From positions 1 through 42,174 of the forward strand of contig BHES01000019.1 of the NCBI GenBank assembly GCA_003864575.1: a DNA stretch of 42,174 bases. The letters run 5' to 3'. Each line of letters begins with the position of its first letter. Positions within the stretch are counted from its first letter, which is position 1. The notes under the pieces are model-generated. The model worked only from the letters and a program-made list of their open reading frames with translations, had not been told where the DNA came from and searched no databases. Both the position numbers and the translations under genes were made by a program. Positions 1-9,100 of the stretch are shown here, piece by piece. Source of the DNA: Enterobacterales bacterium. Lineage in GTDB: Bacteria > Pseudomonadota > Gammaproteobacteria > Enterobacterales > Enterobacteriaceae.

Positions 1-1
1 G

Positions 2-193
2 TACTGGAAACGGCACACGGCTTACAACCGTCGCTCGGTGGCCGAAACGGCGATGTATCGGGTGAAACAATTGTTTGGAGGGTATCTAACGCTGCGTGAC
101 TACGATGCGCAAGTTGGGGAGGCTATGGCGATGATCCGGGCTTTAAATAAAATGACGCTTGCAGGAATGCCGAAGAGTGTAAGAGTTGCCTGA
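2..193 (+). CDS. IS903-like transposase, C-terminal fragment (5' end outside window)
   Basis: This is the last 63 codons of an IS5-family transposase. The reading frame is open from base 2 to the TGA at 191-193. The conserved C-terminal block contains RRSVAETAMYRVKQLFGG, whose Glu is the expected third catalytic acidic residue of the DDE triad, followed by TLRDYDAQVGEA and ALNKMTLAGMP. These are typical of IS903-group enzymes, which cut and rejoin DNA at the element's terminal repeats. Only the tail is visible, so whether the whole gene is intact cannot be judged. Confidence 0.88.
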   Translation, partial: YWKRHTAYNRRSVAETAMYRVKQLFGGYLTLRDYDAQVGEAMAMIRALNKMTLAGMPKSVRVA

Positions 194-229
194 GAAAATG
201 AGCAATGAGGAGCACCTTTATCAAAATCT

Positions 230-247
230 GATTTATTCAACAAAGCC
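230..247 (+). repeat. Right terminal inverted repeat of the IS903-like element
   Basis: Eighteen bases, reading GATTTATTCAACAAAGCC, match the remembered IS903 terminal repeat in reverse complement. It marks the exact junction between the IS and the interrupted LacI-family gene. The partner repeat is outside the window. Confidence 0.85.
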
Positions 248-1226
248 CATTGCCACTGTATCCCGGGCGCTTAACGGGCGTCAGGACGTAAGCGCGCAGA
301 CTCAGGAGCGCGTACTTTTGGCCGCGCAAAGCTTAGGTTATTCCCCGAATATCGCAGGGCGTAACTTACGCAAAGGACGGATGAACACCGTGATCCTCAT
401 GCTGCCTGCGGGCAACTCAGACGACTGCTACTCGTCCTCATTTTTCATGCGCATTGCCTGTGGCTTGCAGGCATCGCTAAAGAGCGCCGGTATTGATGTC
501 ATTTTGCACGTCAGTATGAATATGTCTGAAGAAATGATATGGCTGCGCAATGTGGTCGAGCAGAATATGACAGATGCCCTGATCCTGACGGATACGAAAA
601 TAAATGACTCACGCATTCCGTTTCTCAATGCACATAGTTTCCCGTTCGTCATGCTTGGACGCAGCAATAGCCAGGATGAAAATACGCATTGGGTAGATTT
701 TGATTTTGCCAAACTTGCTGCTCTGTCGACCCGACGTTTTATCACGCAAGGCCATACCAGGATTGCCCTCAGCAGTCTGGGTAATCAGAGTATGCAGGGC
801 ATGCTATTCACACAAAGCTATCGGGATACGATGTCGGCGTACGGTTTAGAAATTGATGAGAATTTGATTAGCGAGGGCGAACTCAATGAAAAATCAGGCT
901 TTCAAAGCGCAGATAAATGGTTAACATCGACTAATCCTCCTACGGCGGCAGTATTCATCAACGATTTACAAGCCGTTGGTGCATTCTTCCGGATGAAAAA
1001 GCATCCTCTGCAGACGTCACTACCCAGTTTCTTTGGCATCATCAGCAGTGATATTTCCAGTTTCATTGAGCCCAGCCCTTCAGGTTGTGTATTACCTTTG
1101 CATTTACTGGGAGAAGCACTGGCAGACGCCGTGTTACATGCACTACAACATCCGAAAGACATGGCCGTCCAACGATTATTTGATGTCAAAATAACCGAAG
1201 GGTTGAGCCATTCATATATTGAGTGA
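248..1226 (+). pseudogene. LacI-family transcription regulator, 5' end removed by IS insertion
   Basis: From base 249 the frame reads IATVSRALNG followed by VSAQTQERVLLAAQSLGY, the second half of a LacI-type helix-turn-helix and its hinge. A periplasmic-binding-protein-like ligand domain follows to residue 325. The first roughly 15 codons, carrying the start and the first DNA-contact helix, lie on the other side of the IS. The frame stays open back into the IS, to an ATG at 198 or a TTG at 186, so a hybrid protein with about 20 IS-encoded residues is possible. It would lack the first helix and probably would not bind its operator. Its target is not visible; it is convergent with mtgA, 22 bp away. 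Confidence 0.82.
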
Positions 1227-1248
1227 ATAGTCCTAGCGCAGTGAAGAA

Positions 1249-1980
1249 TCAGTGCAACTTATGTTCCCGCAGGAAAGACTCGCCCCCCAGTTGGCTCATC
1301 TGTCGCAAGATCCACTGCTGGCGACGTAGTGTATACGCCGAAGGCGCATTGACTTTAAACACGTGCGGATTGGGCAATACCGCCGCCAACAAAGCGGCCT
1401 GAGAGGCGGTGAGCTTACTGGCCGGTTTATGGAAAAAATGCTGGGCAGCCTGTTCAACACCAAAGATGCCGTCGCCAAACTCCACAATATTCAGATAAAC
1501 CGTGAGGATCCGGCGTTTACTCCACACCGTTTCAATACCGACGGTGAGTCCGGCCTCCAACCCTTTGCGCACCCAACTGCGGCCATCCCATAAGAACAAA
1601 TTTTTGGCAGTTTGCTGCGAAAGTGTCGAAGCCCCACGAATACGCGCATCGTCTTTATCACTTTTTTCCAGCACCGACTGGATCGCGTCCACATCAAAAC
1701 CCCAGTGTTCGGGGAATTTCTGATCTTCTGCCGCCATGACTGCTAGCGCCATTGGCGATGATATTTCACTCATCGGTACCCAGTCGGAATGAGCGATGTA
1801 ACCGAAGTCGCCGCTCAGCCAGGCGGAAATTTGCCGCTCTACCATCACAGCAGAGAATGGCACCGGGAGAAAAGAGAACAGTAAAATTCCCGCCACCCAT
1901 AAGCCAAGGAACAGTATTACCAGGCGCTTTAGCCATTTGATCGGGGCCCTGAATAGAGCCTTTCCTGACGATTTACTCAT
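1249..1980 (-). CDS. mtgA: Monofunctional biosynthetic peptidoglycan transglycosylase MtgA
   Basis: MtgA polymerises lipid II into glycan strands on the periplasmic face of the inner membrane without a transpeptidase domain. The 243-residue length matches the E. coli enzyme (242). An N-terminal membrane anchor spans about residues 18-40, followed by a GT51 domain. The donor-site motif [14 protein letters not shown] contains the catalytic Glu, and [15 protein letters not shown] and the [20 protein letters not shown] block are the other family signatures. The start codon overlaps the elbB stop as ATGA, as in other enterics, so the two are probably translated together downstream of arcB. Confidence 0.95.
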   Translation of the reverse strand: MSKSSGKALFRAPIKWLKRLVILFLGLWVAGILLFSFLPVPFSAVMVERQISAWLSGDFGYIAHSDWVPMSEISSPMALAVMAAEDQKFPEHWGFDVDAIQSVLEKSDKDDARIRGASTLSQQTAKNLFLWDGRSWVRKGLEAGLTVGIETVWSKRRILTVYLNIVEFGDGIFGVEQAAQHFFHKPASKLTASQAALLAAVLPNPHVFKVNAPSAYTLRRQQWILRQMSQLGGESFLREHKLH

Positions 1981-2630
1981 TTAATCCATTCCATGACACA
2001 TCTGACCAGCTTATCAATCCCCGCGGCTGCTTCGCCGTCAGATTTTTCCGACAGCTTGCCCGGAGTGCTAACAATTTTCATTTCGAGATTGATGACAATA
2101 TCATCTGCCGGACACGAAACATGTTCTGCCCCAATCCCATCAAGGAGTTCAGCGCGATCAACATCAGTACCCAATGTGACTCGCACATCCGCATCCACCA
2201 GTTTAGGGGCCAGCACTCCAGCCTGACTAATGAACCCCAATGGTTTGTGCTGCTTATATATTTCCTGCGCTAATGTAAGCAGTTCTTTATCGATTGTGTA
2301 ATCGTTCCCATGGGTCTCCAGCGTAGTTAAGCGTTGGATGGCACCAAAACCACCGGGTAAAATCAACGCACTCAGGCTCTCAGGAACCGATTCCTTGAGT
2401 GAAATAATTTCACTTATGGCGGAAAATGAAGATTCTGTTACGCAATGAACCTCTTCATTTTCGCAGGATAAAAATAAACCTTTTATTACATCATGTTGAG
2501 CATCACCCAGTGTGATGCACTGGGTTTTTATACCGTACTTTTTCAGCGCCAGGAGGACTAAATACGTCTCTTGAAACTCCGTTTTATCGGCAAAATCCTT
2601 AGCACAAAGCAGCACGCCGACAGGCTTCAT
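1977..2630 (-). CDS. elbB: Isoprenoid biosynthesis protein ElbB, DJ-1/PfpI-like glyoxalase family (diverged)
   Basis: This 217-residue protein belongs to the DJ-1/PfpI-like class I glutamine amidotransferase fold. E. coli ElbB was tied to early isoprenoid synthesis and shows weak glyoxalase activity. Recognisable blocks are LILPGGFGA (about 89-97), KPLGF (129-133), the [20 protein letters not shown] region and AAGIDKLV near the C-terminus. Where E. coli ElbB has the nucleophilic Cys135 in GFMCIAP, this protein reads GFISQAG, with Ser135. The gene is AT-richer and more diverged than its neighbours. Position between arcB and mtgA, with an ATGA overlap to mtgA, supports orthology. Activity is uncertain. 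Confidence 0.85.
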   Translation of the reverse strand: MKPVGVLLCAKDFADKTEFQETYLVLLALKKYGIKTQCITLGDAQHDVIKGLFLSCENEEVHCVTESSFSAISEIISLKESVPESLSALILPGGFGAIQRLTTLETHGNDYTIDKELLTLAQEIYKQHKPLGFISQAGVLAPKLVDADVRVTLGTDVDRAELLDGIGAEHVSCPADDIVINLEMKIVSTPGKLSEKSDGEAAAGIDKLVRCVMEWIK

Positions 2631-2768
2631 TTGTATTCTCCAAAAATTCCTGCGATAAAGGCTTGAAGTTTTGTATAGACAAAGACTAATCTACATCACA
2701 GTTTTTAATGAATCTTGTAACAGCTACGCTTATATTTGTTATGTTGATTCCTACAAGATGTATTAGAC

Positions 2769-2889
2769 TTTACTGCTGAATTACCAAAACTTGCGAAACC
2801 AGAACCCTTAAAACTATCGCGGGTTAACGATTTCCCTGGTGTTGGCGCAGTATTCGCGCACCCCGGCCTCGGCTGGGGTTATTTTTTTT
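2769..2889 (+). ncRNA. arcZ: ArcZ (RyhA/SraH) Hfq-dependent small regulatory RNA
   Basis: Bases 2829-2865 match the remembered E. coli ArcZ 3' region base for base, including the TTTCCCTGGTGTTGGCGCAG core from 2831, and a GC hairpin with eight T residues ends it at 2889. It lies between elbB and arcB on the strand opposite arcB, exactly as in E. coli. ArcZ activates rpoS translation and represses many mRNAs through its processed 3' piece of about 55 nt. The 5' end is not conserved; the start given assumes the E. coli length of about 121 nt. Repeated TGTTA/TGTTGA elements at 2737-2747 could be an ArcA site. Confidence 0.93.
2860..2889 (+). terminator. Intrinsic terminator of arcZ, overlapping the arcB stop codon
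   Basis: A GC-rich hairpin (ACCCCGGCC / GGCTGGGGT, 2860-2879) is followed by eight T residues at 2882-2889. The arcB stop codon (2879-2881, minus strand) lies inside it, so the two convergent transcripts overlap at their 3' ends. Confidence 0.9.
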
Positions 2890-5218
2890 CAGCGTTTGCT
2901 GCCCATTCGCGTAAAGTTCGTACATCGTTGCGCCATTCCAGTTTCAACTCATCAATCCATTCCTGAACATTGTCCCACCACGCCGGCAGCGTTGGCGTCT
3001 GAATTTGTTGCGCCAGCTGTTGCAGATGTTTCAACCCCACTGAACCCGCCGCCCCTTTGATCTTATGACCTTCCTCAGCGATACCCGTTTGATCACGGGC
3101 AGTCATGTTGGAATCAAGCACAGCCAGATAATCCGGCATCATTTTTTCAAACATATCGGCCCCCTGATAAATCAGGCCCGGCCCGACCAGCTCCATGTAT
3201 TGTTCAAGCATGGTGATATCCAGCAGTGATTCTTGTGTTTTGGTGGTCACAGATGGCTCCTCAGTTGAAACGGGTTCAGGTTGGTGATCCCAAAATTGTT
3301 GGATCATAGCGGTCAGCGCAGAAACAGACAGCGGTTTACTCAGCACATCGTCCATACCCGCATCGAGATACTCTTTTTTATCTTTGAGCACGTTGGCGGT
3401 AAGTGCCACCAGCGGCGGCAGATGCTGCCCGGCGTAGTCCTGGCGTAGTTTGCGGGCAATATCCAAGCCCGTCATGTCCGGCAATTGGATATCCAGCAGC
3501 ACCAGGTCAAACTCATCCGGGTCGAACATCGCCAGCGCGTCATGGCCGTTCATCGCCACTTCCACGCTATTGCCCAGCTTCTCCAATACCGAACGGGCCA
3601 CGATCACGTTCAGCTCAATGTCTTCCACCAGCAAAACATTTAGCGCAGGTAAAGGCAGTTCTTCCTCTTCATCCTTCTCGCTAAGGGGTTCGTCGAGCAT
3701 CGGCGCATTGACCGTCAGGGTGAAGCATGAGCCTTTGCCCTGTTCGCTACACACCGTAATGTCACCGCCCATGCTTTGCGCCAGGCGTTTAGAAACCGCC
3801 AACCCGATACCCGTACCGGTCGCAGGCTTGCCGCCGTTCTGGTCTTTCACCTGGTAATACATGGCGAAGATTTTATCCTGCTCATCTTTCGGAATACCCA
3901 TTCCGGAATCCTGCACTTCAAAGCGCAGCAATTCACCACCGTCGTGATGCACACGCACGATGATTTCACCCTCACGCGTAAACTTCACCGCATTACCGAT
4001 CAGATTCCACAGGATCTGCCGCAGGCGCGTGCCATCGGTAATGATGTTATGCGGCAGTGGCAAATCAGGCTGCATCACAAATTTCAGCCCTTTAGGCTGG
4101 GCCAGCAAACCAGAGAGGTTCTCCAGGTCAGACAGGAAACCGGTGAAATCAACCGTCTGGTTATCAAGCTGGACTTTTCGGCGTTCGAGTTTGTCCATTT
4201 CAATGATGTCATTGAAGATGTTGCCAAGTGTGATCGCGCTGACGTGAATGGTTTTTAGATAGTTGTGCTGCTCGGCGTTGAGGTCGGTATCAAGCAGGAT
4301 ACGGCTCAGGCCGACAATGCCGTTAAGCGGCGTACGCAGTTCGTGGCTGATGGTGGAGATAAACGTGGTCTTTTCCCGGCTGGCGTTCTCCAGCGCGTCC
4401 TGATAGCGCTTGCGCTCAGTAATATCACGCCCAAAGCCCATCAGACCGTGGCGTTTGCCGATACGGTCGTAAAACGGCACTTTACGCAGTTCGAAACAGG
4501 CTTTGCGGCCATCAGGGTAGACCAGCCACTGTTCATACGTCAGAGAGACGTTATGGCGGAAGACTTTTTCATCGGTTTCTATCACCTTCTCGGCGATATC
4601 CGGGCTGTAGACGTCGTCAGGCGTCAGGCCAACCAACTGCTTCTCGCTTTTGCCGGTTAGCAGTTCCATGGCCCGGTTACAGCCTGAGAACTCTTTGTCT
4701 TCGTTGCGGTAGTACACCAAATCCGGTGAAGCATCGAGGAAAGAGCGCAGCAAAGCGGATTGCTGACTGAGCTCGATTTGCGCCTGCTCACGATGGTGCA
4801 TTTCAAGTTTAAGTTTATCGACTACCGCCAGGCGTGCTTCTTCAGCCTTGATACGATCGGCAATCTCCTGATTGAGCTGCGTGATGTTGTCTTTGAGCTG
4901 CTGATTCAGTTCGAGATCGCGATGGCGCATCTCCTCAAGTTTATCCACCAGCCGCGACAGACGTTGGCGGGACTCTTCGAGCTGCTCAACGACAACCGAG
5001 AGGAAATAGACTGCCCAGGGCGTTATCAGCAAACCAAAGAAGATCGAGCGAACCACGTCGATGCTGTCAACCTGCCCGCGCAACAACATAGTGACGGCCA
5101 TCTGGACAATCATCGCCAACACCACCAGCGCGGAGGCCAACAGCAATGAAAAACGTACCAGTCCCAACTTGACCATCAGATCAACGTAATACTGGGCTAA
5201 AACCCGGATTTGCTTCAT
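2879..5218 (-). CDS. arcB: Aerobic respiration control sensor histidine kinase ArcB
   Basis: ArcB is the inner-membrane hybrid kinase that senses the redox state of the quinone pool and phosphorylates ArcA. Its 779 residues match E. coli ArcB (778). Order: two membrane helices (about 22-46 and 58-77), coiled coil, PAS domain (about 150-270), HisKA with the phospho-His in STISHELRTP (about 292), HATPase with GTGIGLAVSKR, receiver with the Asp in LVLLDIQLPD (about 576), and HPt with the His in EEGHKIKGAAG (about 717). Both redox Cys regions (FSGCNRAM and GRKACFEL) are kept. The gene is convergent with arcZ and probably leads the arcB-elbB-mtgA strand. Confidence 0.97.
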   Translation of the reverse strand: MKQIRVLAQYYVDLMVKLGLVRFSLLLASALVVLAMIVQMAVTMLLRGQVDSIDVVRSIFFGLLITPWAVYFLSVVVEQLEESRQRLSRLVDKLEEMRHRDLELNQQLKDNITQLNQEIADRIKAEEARLAVVDKLKLEMHHREQAQIELSQQSALLRSFLDASPDLVYYRNEDKEFSGCNRAMELLTGKSEKQLVGLTPDDVYSPDIAEKVIETDEKVFRHNVSLTYEQWLVYPDGRKACFELRKVPFYDRIGKRHGLMGFGRDITERKRYQDALENASREKTTFISTISHELRTPLNGIVGLSRILLDTDLNAEQHNYLKTIHVSAITLGNIFNDIIEMDKLERRKVQLDNQTVDFTGFLSDLENLSGLLAQPKGLKFVMQPDLPLPHNIITDGTRLRQILWNLIGNAVKFTREGEIIVRVHHDGGELLRFEVQDSGMGIPKDEQDKIFAMYYQVKDQNGGKPATGTGIGLAVSKRLAQSMGGDITVCSEQGKGSCFTLTVNAPMLDEPLSEKDEEEELPLPALNVLLVEDIELNVIVARSVLEKLGNSVEVAMNGHDALAMFDPDEFDLVLLDIQLPDMTGLDIARKLRQDYAGQHLPPLVALTANVLKDKKEYLDAGMDDVLSKPLSVSALTAMIQQFWDHQPEPVSTEEPSVTTKTQESLLDITMLEQYMELVGPGLIYQGADMFEKMMPDYLAVLDSNMTARDQTGIAEEGHKIKGAAGSVGLKHLQQLAQQIQTPTLPAWWDNVQEWIDELKLEWRNDVRTLREWAANAEKK

Positions 5219-5248
5219 AACGATTCCCTAAAGACGAAGACGTTCGAA

Positions 5249-5362
5249 TCATACCGCATTTACACGCTCAAATAAGCCCAGGATGAGCCTGCGGGCGCGC
5301 AGGGCATCAACAATGTGAGCCACGCTCTCGCCTGCACCGTTGGGGGGCTTGCCATAGTGCAT
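5249..5362 (-). other. Tiny GC-rich ORF upstream of arcB (37 codons, possible remnant or leader)
   Basis: Bases 5362 down to 5249 read MHYGKPPNGAGESVAHIVDA and continue for 17 more residues to a TGA 30 bp before the arcB start. The segment is clearly GC-richer than the 700 bp on its gltB side. No family is recognised. It could be chance, a decayed gene, or an arcB leader peptide. Confidence 0.2.
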
Positions 5363-5831
5363 CAGGGCTTAAATACGTGCAGATATTGACTAACAATCGG
5401 CGGGATATTATTAATAATGTTCGGCGTCAATCGGCCAGGTCCTTAATCTTCTCAGGCTTTACGCCACTTCCTGTCAAAACAACCTACACGCAACCCACCC
5501 GCAAAGAGAATAATTATTCATTATTACTGCAAATAAAGTCATATGCTGTGGTATGAATAATTCTTATTATCGCGTCCTTCTTAGTACATTATTACCATCT
5601 GGTTAAAAACAGTCACAAAGCACATGCGACGGTGATTTCTCAGTATAAAACACTACGATAATGACCACTTCCAGCACGGTGCACAGTTGGCGCCCCTTCA
5701 GGACAGTGAGACAGCTCACACTTCAAGGTACAAACCTTATTGAGTTCAGGGGTTAAAAAACACCAATAAATTCAAATAAATCATGCTGATATATAGGTTT
5801 TACGTGTTTTTTTTATAACTTAAATCCGTAT

Positions 5832-5860
5832 TTGACCTGCTAGTGCTTTCTCGCTAAGTT
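5832..5860 (+). promoter_or_regulatory. Candidate sigma-70 promoter of gltBD
   Basis: TTGACC (5832-5837) and TAAGTT (5855-5860) are separated by 17 bp. This would give a leader of roughly 235 nt before the gltB start. The AT-rich tract just upstream fits an Lrp/IHF-type activation region. The assignment rests on hexamer spacing only. Confidence 0.4.
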
Positions 5861-6101
5861 GGAAGTCCGCTGGAAGCAATCTCGACGGGTGTACCACTCG
5901 TCATATTTATGCAGTAATTGAAGACTCCCTCATAAAAACAAGTCAACCACCACTTGTGAGAACCGTCACGAGGGGCCTTTGACCGGGAAACTCAGGCATT
6001 CAACGCACCGCAAGAGTGCGCGAAAATGTGAGCCTTCCTTGTCTAAAAGCCCCCTCGCAACAGGTGTGAGAGTCTCGCAGAGCCTGGGGAGGTTCACGAA
6101 T

Positions 6102-9100
6102 ATGTTGTACGATAAATCCCTTGAGAGGGACAACTGTGGTTTCGGCCTGATCGCCCACATAGAAGGCGAACCTAGCCATAAGGTCGTGCGTACAGCAATT
6201 CACGCACTGGCCCGTATGCAACACCGTGGCGCTATTCTTGCTGATGGCAAGACCGGCGACGGTTGTGGTCTGCTTTTGCAAAAACCTGATCGCTTCTTCC
6301 GCATGGTTGCCGAAGAGCGTGGCTGGCGTCTGGCAAAGAATTACGCCGTTGGCATGATATTCCTCAGCAAAGATGAAGAAGAAGCTGCGGCGAGCCGCCG
6401 CATTGTCGAGGAAGAACTGCAAAACGAAACGCTGTCCGTGGTCGGCTGGCGTGACGTACCAACGAACCCTGACGTTCTCGGTGAAATTGCTCTCTCCTCC
6501 CTGCCCCGCATCGAACAAATTTTTGTTAACGCGCCCGCAGGCTGGCGTCCGCGTGATATGGAACGCCGCCTTTATATGGCACGTCGCCGTATTGAAAAAC
6601 GCATTACCGATAAAGATTTCTACGTCTGTAGCTTCTCCAACGTGGTGACGATCTATAAAGGCTTGTGTATGCCAGCCGATCTGCCGCGTTTCTATCTGGA
6701 TCTGGCCGATTTGCGCCTGGAATCGGCCATTTGCCTGTTCCACCAGCGCTTCTCCACAAACACCGTGCCACGCTGGCCGCTAGCTCAACCGTTCCGCTAT
6801 CTGGCGCACAACGGCGAGATCAACACCATTGCCGGTAACCGCCAGTGGGCGCGTGCCCGTGGTTATAAATTCAAAACCCCCCTGATCCCCGATCTGCAAG
6901 ATGCTGCACCGTTCGTTAACGAAACAGGTTCGGACTCCAGCTCGTTAGACAACATGCTGGAACTGTTCTTAGCCGGCGGTATGGATCTGCTGCGCGCCAT
7001 GCGTTTGCTGGTGCCGCCAGCCTGGCAGCAGAACCCGGATATGGACAACGATCTGCGCGCCTTCTTCGACTTTAACTCCATGCACATGGAGCCATGGGAC
7101 GGTCCGGCCGGTATCGTGATGTCAGACGGCCGCTACGCCGCCTGTAACCTCGACCGTAACGGTCTTCGCCCTGCGCGCTATGTCATCACTAAAGACAAGC
7201 TGATCACCTGCGCCTCTGAAGTTGGGATCTGGGATTACCAGCCGGATGAAGTGGTCGAAAAGGGCCGCGTCGGACCGGGCGAGCTGATGGTTATCGATAC
7301 CCGCAGCGGTAAAATCCATCACTCGGCAGAGACTGATAACGACCTGAAAGGCCGTCATCCTTACAAAGAGTGGATGGAGAAAAACGTTCAGCGTCTGGTG
7401 CCGTTCGAAGATCTTTCTGACGATCAGGTCGGCAGCCGTGAGCTCGACGATACCCAACTCGAAACCTTCCAGAAGCAGTTTGGTTACAGTAGCGAAGAAC
7501 TGGACCAGATCCTGCGCGTTCTGGGTGAAAACGGTCAGGAGGCCGTCGGTTCTATGGGTGACGATACCCCATTCGCCGTACTCTCCAGCCGTCCACGTAT
7601 TATTTATGACTACTTCCGTCAGCAGTTTGCGCAGGTCACCAACCCGCCTATCGATCCGCTGCGTGAAGCTCACGTAATGTCTCTGGCGACCAGCATTGGC
7701 CGCGAGATGAACGTGTTCTGCGAAGCCGAAGGTCAGGCACACCGTCTGAGCTTTAAATCGCCTATTCTGCTGTGGTCTGACTTCAAACAGCTGACCCAGC
7801 TTGACAGCAAATACTATCGCGCTGACACGCTGGATCTGACTTACGATCCGGCCGAGCAAGATATGGAAGCGTTCGTTGCCAGGCTGTGCGATGAAGGCGA
7901 GCAAAAAGTCCGCGACGGTGCCGTTCTGTTGGTGCTGTCCGACCGCAACATCGCGCCAAACCGTTTACCACTGCCTGCACCAATGGCGGTCGGTGCGCTA
8001 CAACGCCGTCTGGTTGAGAAAAACCTGCGTTGCGACGCCAACATTATTGTTGAAACCGCCAGTGCCCGTGACCCGCACCACTTCGCCGTGCTACTGGGCT
8101 TCGGTGCCACCGCCGTTTATCCGTATCTGGCCTATGAGACACTGGCCAAGCTGGTCGACACGCAGGTCATCGACAAGAAATACCGTGAAGTGATGCTGAA
8201 CTACCGTAACGGCATCAACAAAGGCCTCTATAAGATCATGTCCAAAATGGGCATTTCAACCGTGGCCTCTTACCGCTGTTCTCAGCTGTTTGAAGCGGTG
8301 GGCCTGCATAAAGAGCTGTGCAACACCTGCTTCCAGGGCGTAGTCAGCCGTATTGGTGGCGCAAGCTACAACGATTTCGAGCAGGATCTGTTGAACCTCT
8401 CCAAACGCGCCTGGCTCAAACGCAAGACGCTGGATCAGGGCGGACTGCTGAAATTCGTCTATGGCGGCGAATACCACGCTTATAACCCGGATGTGGTCAA
8501 CACTCTGCAAGCAGCGGTGAAAAGCGGTGAATACAGCGACTATCAGCAATATGCCAAACTGGTCAATGAACGTCCGGTAGCCGCATTACGCGATCTGTTG
8601 CAGATCACCCCGAAAGGTCAGCCGATCCCGGTTGATCAGGTGGAACCCGCCGAAGGCCTGTTCACCCGTTTCGATACCGCGGCAATGTCCATCGGCGCAC
8701 TCAGCCCTGAAGCCCATGAATCACTGGCTGAAGCGATGAACAGCATCGGCGGGCGTTCTAACTCCGGCGAAGGCGGCGAAGATCCGGCGCGCTATGGCAC
8801 CAACAAAGTGTCGCGCATCAAGCAGGTTGCTTCCGGTCGTTTTGGCGTAACACCGGCTTATCTGGTGAATGCTGACGTTATTCAGATCAAAGTCGCGCAG
8901 GGTGCGAAACCGGGCGAAGGTGGTCAGTTACCGGGTGATAAAGTCACACCGTACATCGCGAAACTGCGTTATTCCGTACCGGGCGTGACGCTGATCTCCC
9001 CGCCACCGCACCATGATATTTATTCCATCGAAGATCTGGCTCAGTTGATTTTTGACCTGAAACAGGTCAACCCGAAAGCCATGATCTCGGTAAAACTGGT

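Larger units (their letters stand above)
1..247 (+). mobile_element. Right end of an IS903-like (IS5 family) insertion sequence
   Basis: The window opens inside an insertion sequence. Bases 2-193 read as the C-terminal part of a DDE transposase, and an 18-bp terminal inverted repeat ends at base 247. That end sequence and the transposase C-terminus match what I know of IS903 in the IS5 family. IS903 makes 9-bp target duplications, so bases 248-256 should be one copy of the duplication. The left end lies outside the window, so this cannot be confirmed here. The element sits in a LacI-family gene. Confidence 0.88.
5219..6101. other. Long non-coding interval between arcB and gltB (both promoters)
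   Basis: This interval of 883 bp separates two divergent genes. I see no convincing protein gene. The yhcC gene that lies here in E. coli is absent. The arcB-proximal part (about 5265-5370) is GC-rich and holds a 37-codon minus-strand ORF (5249-5362) of unknown meaning. The middle (5500-5830) is AT-rich, as expected for the Lrp/IHF-controlled region upstream of gltB in E. coli. A candidate gltB promoter lies at 5832-5860, followed by a leader of about 235 nt. Confidence 0.6.

Noticed and set aside
5979-6101. In-frame 41-codon extension upstream of gltB
   Set aside because: It contains the gltB ribosome-binding site, and the conserved propeptide begins at MLYDKS (6102). The likeness to the old E. 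coli long start comes from the shared ribosome site.
7122-7904. 260-codon open frame on the minus strand inside gltB
   Set aside because: It is a mirror of the highly expressed gltB codon pattern; gltB is conserved along the whole stretch and the antisense product matches nothing.
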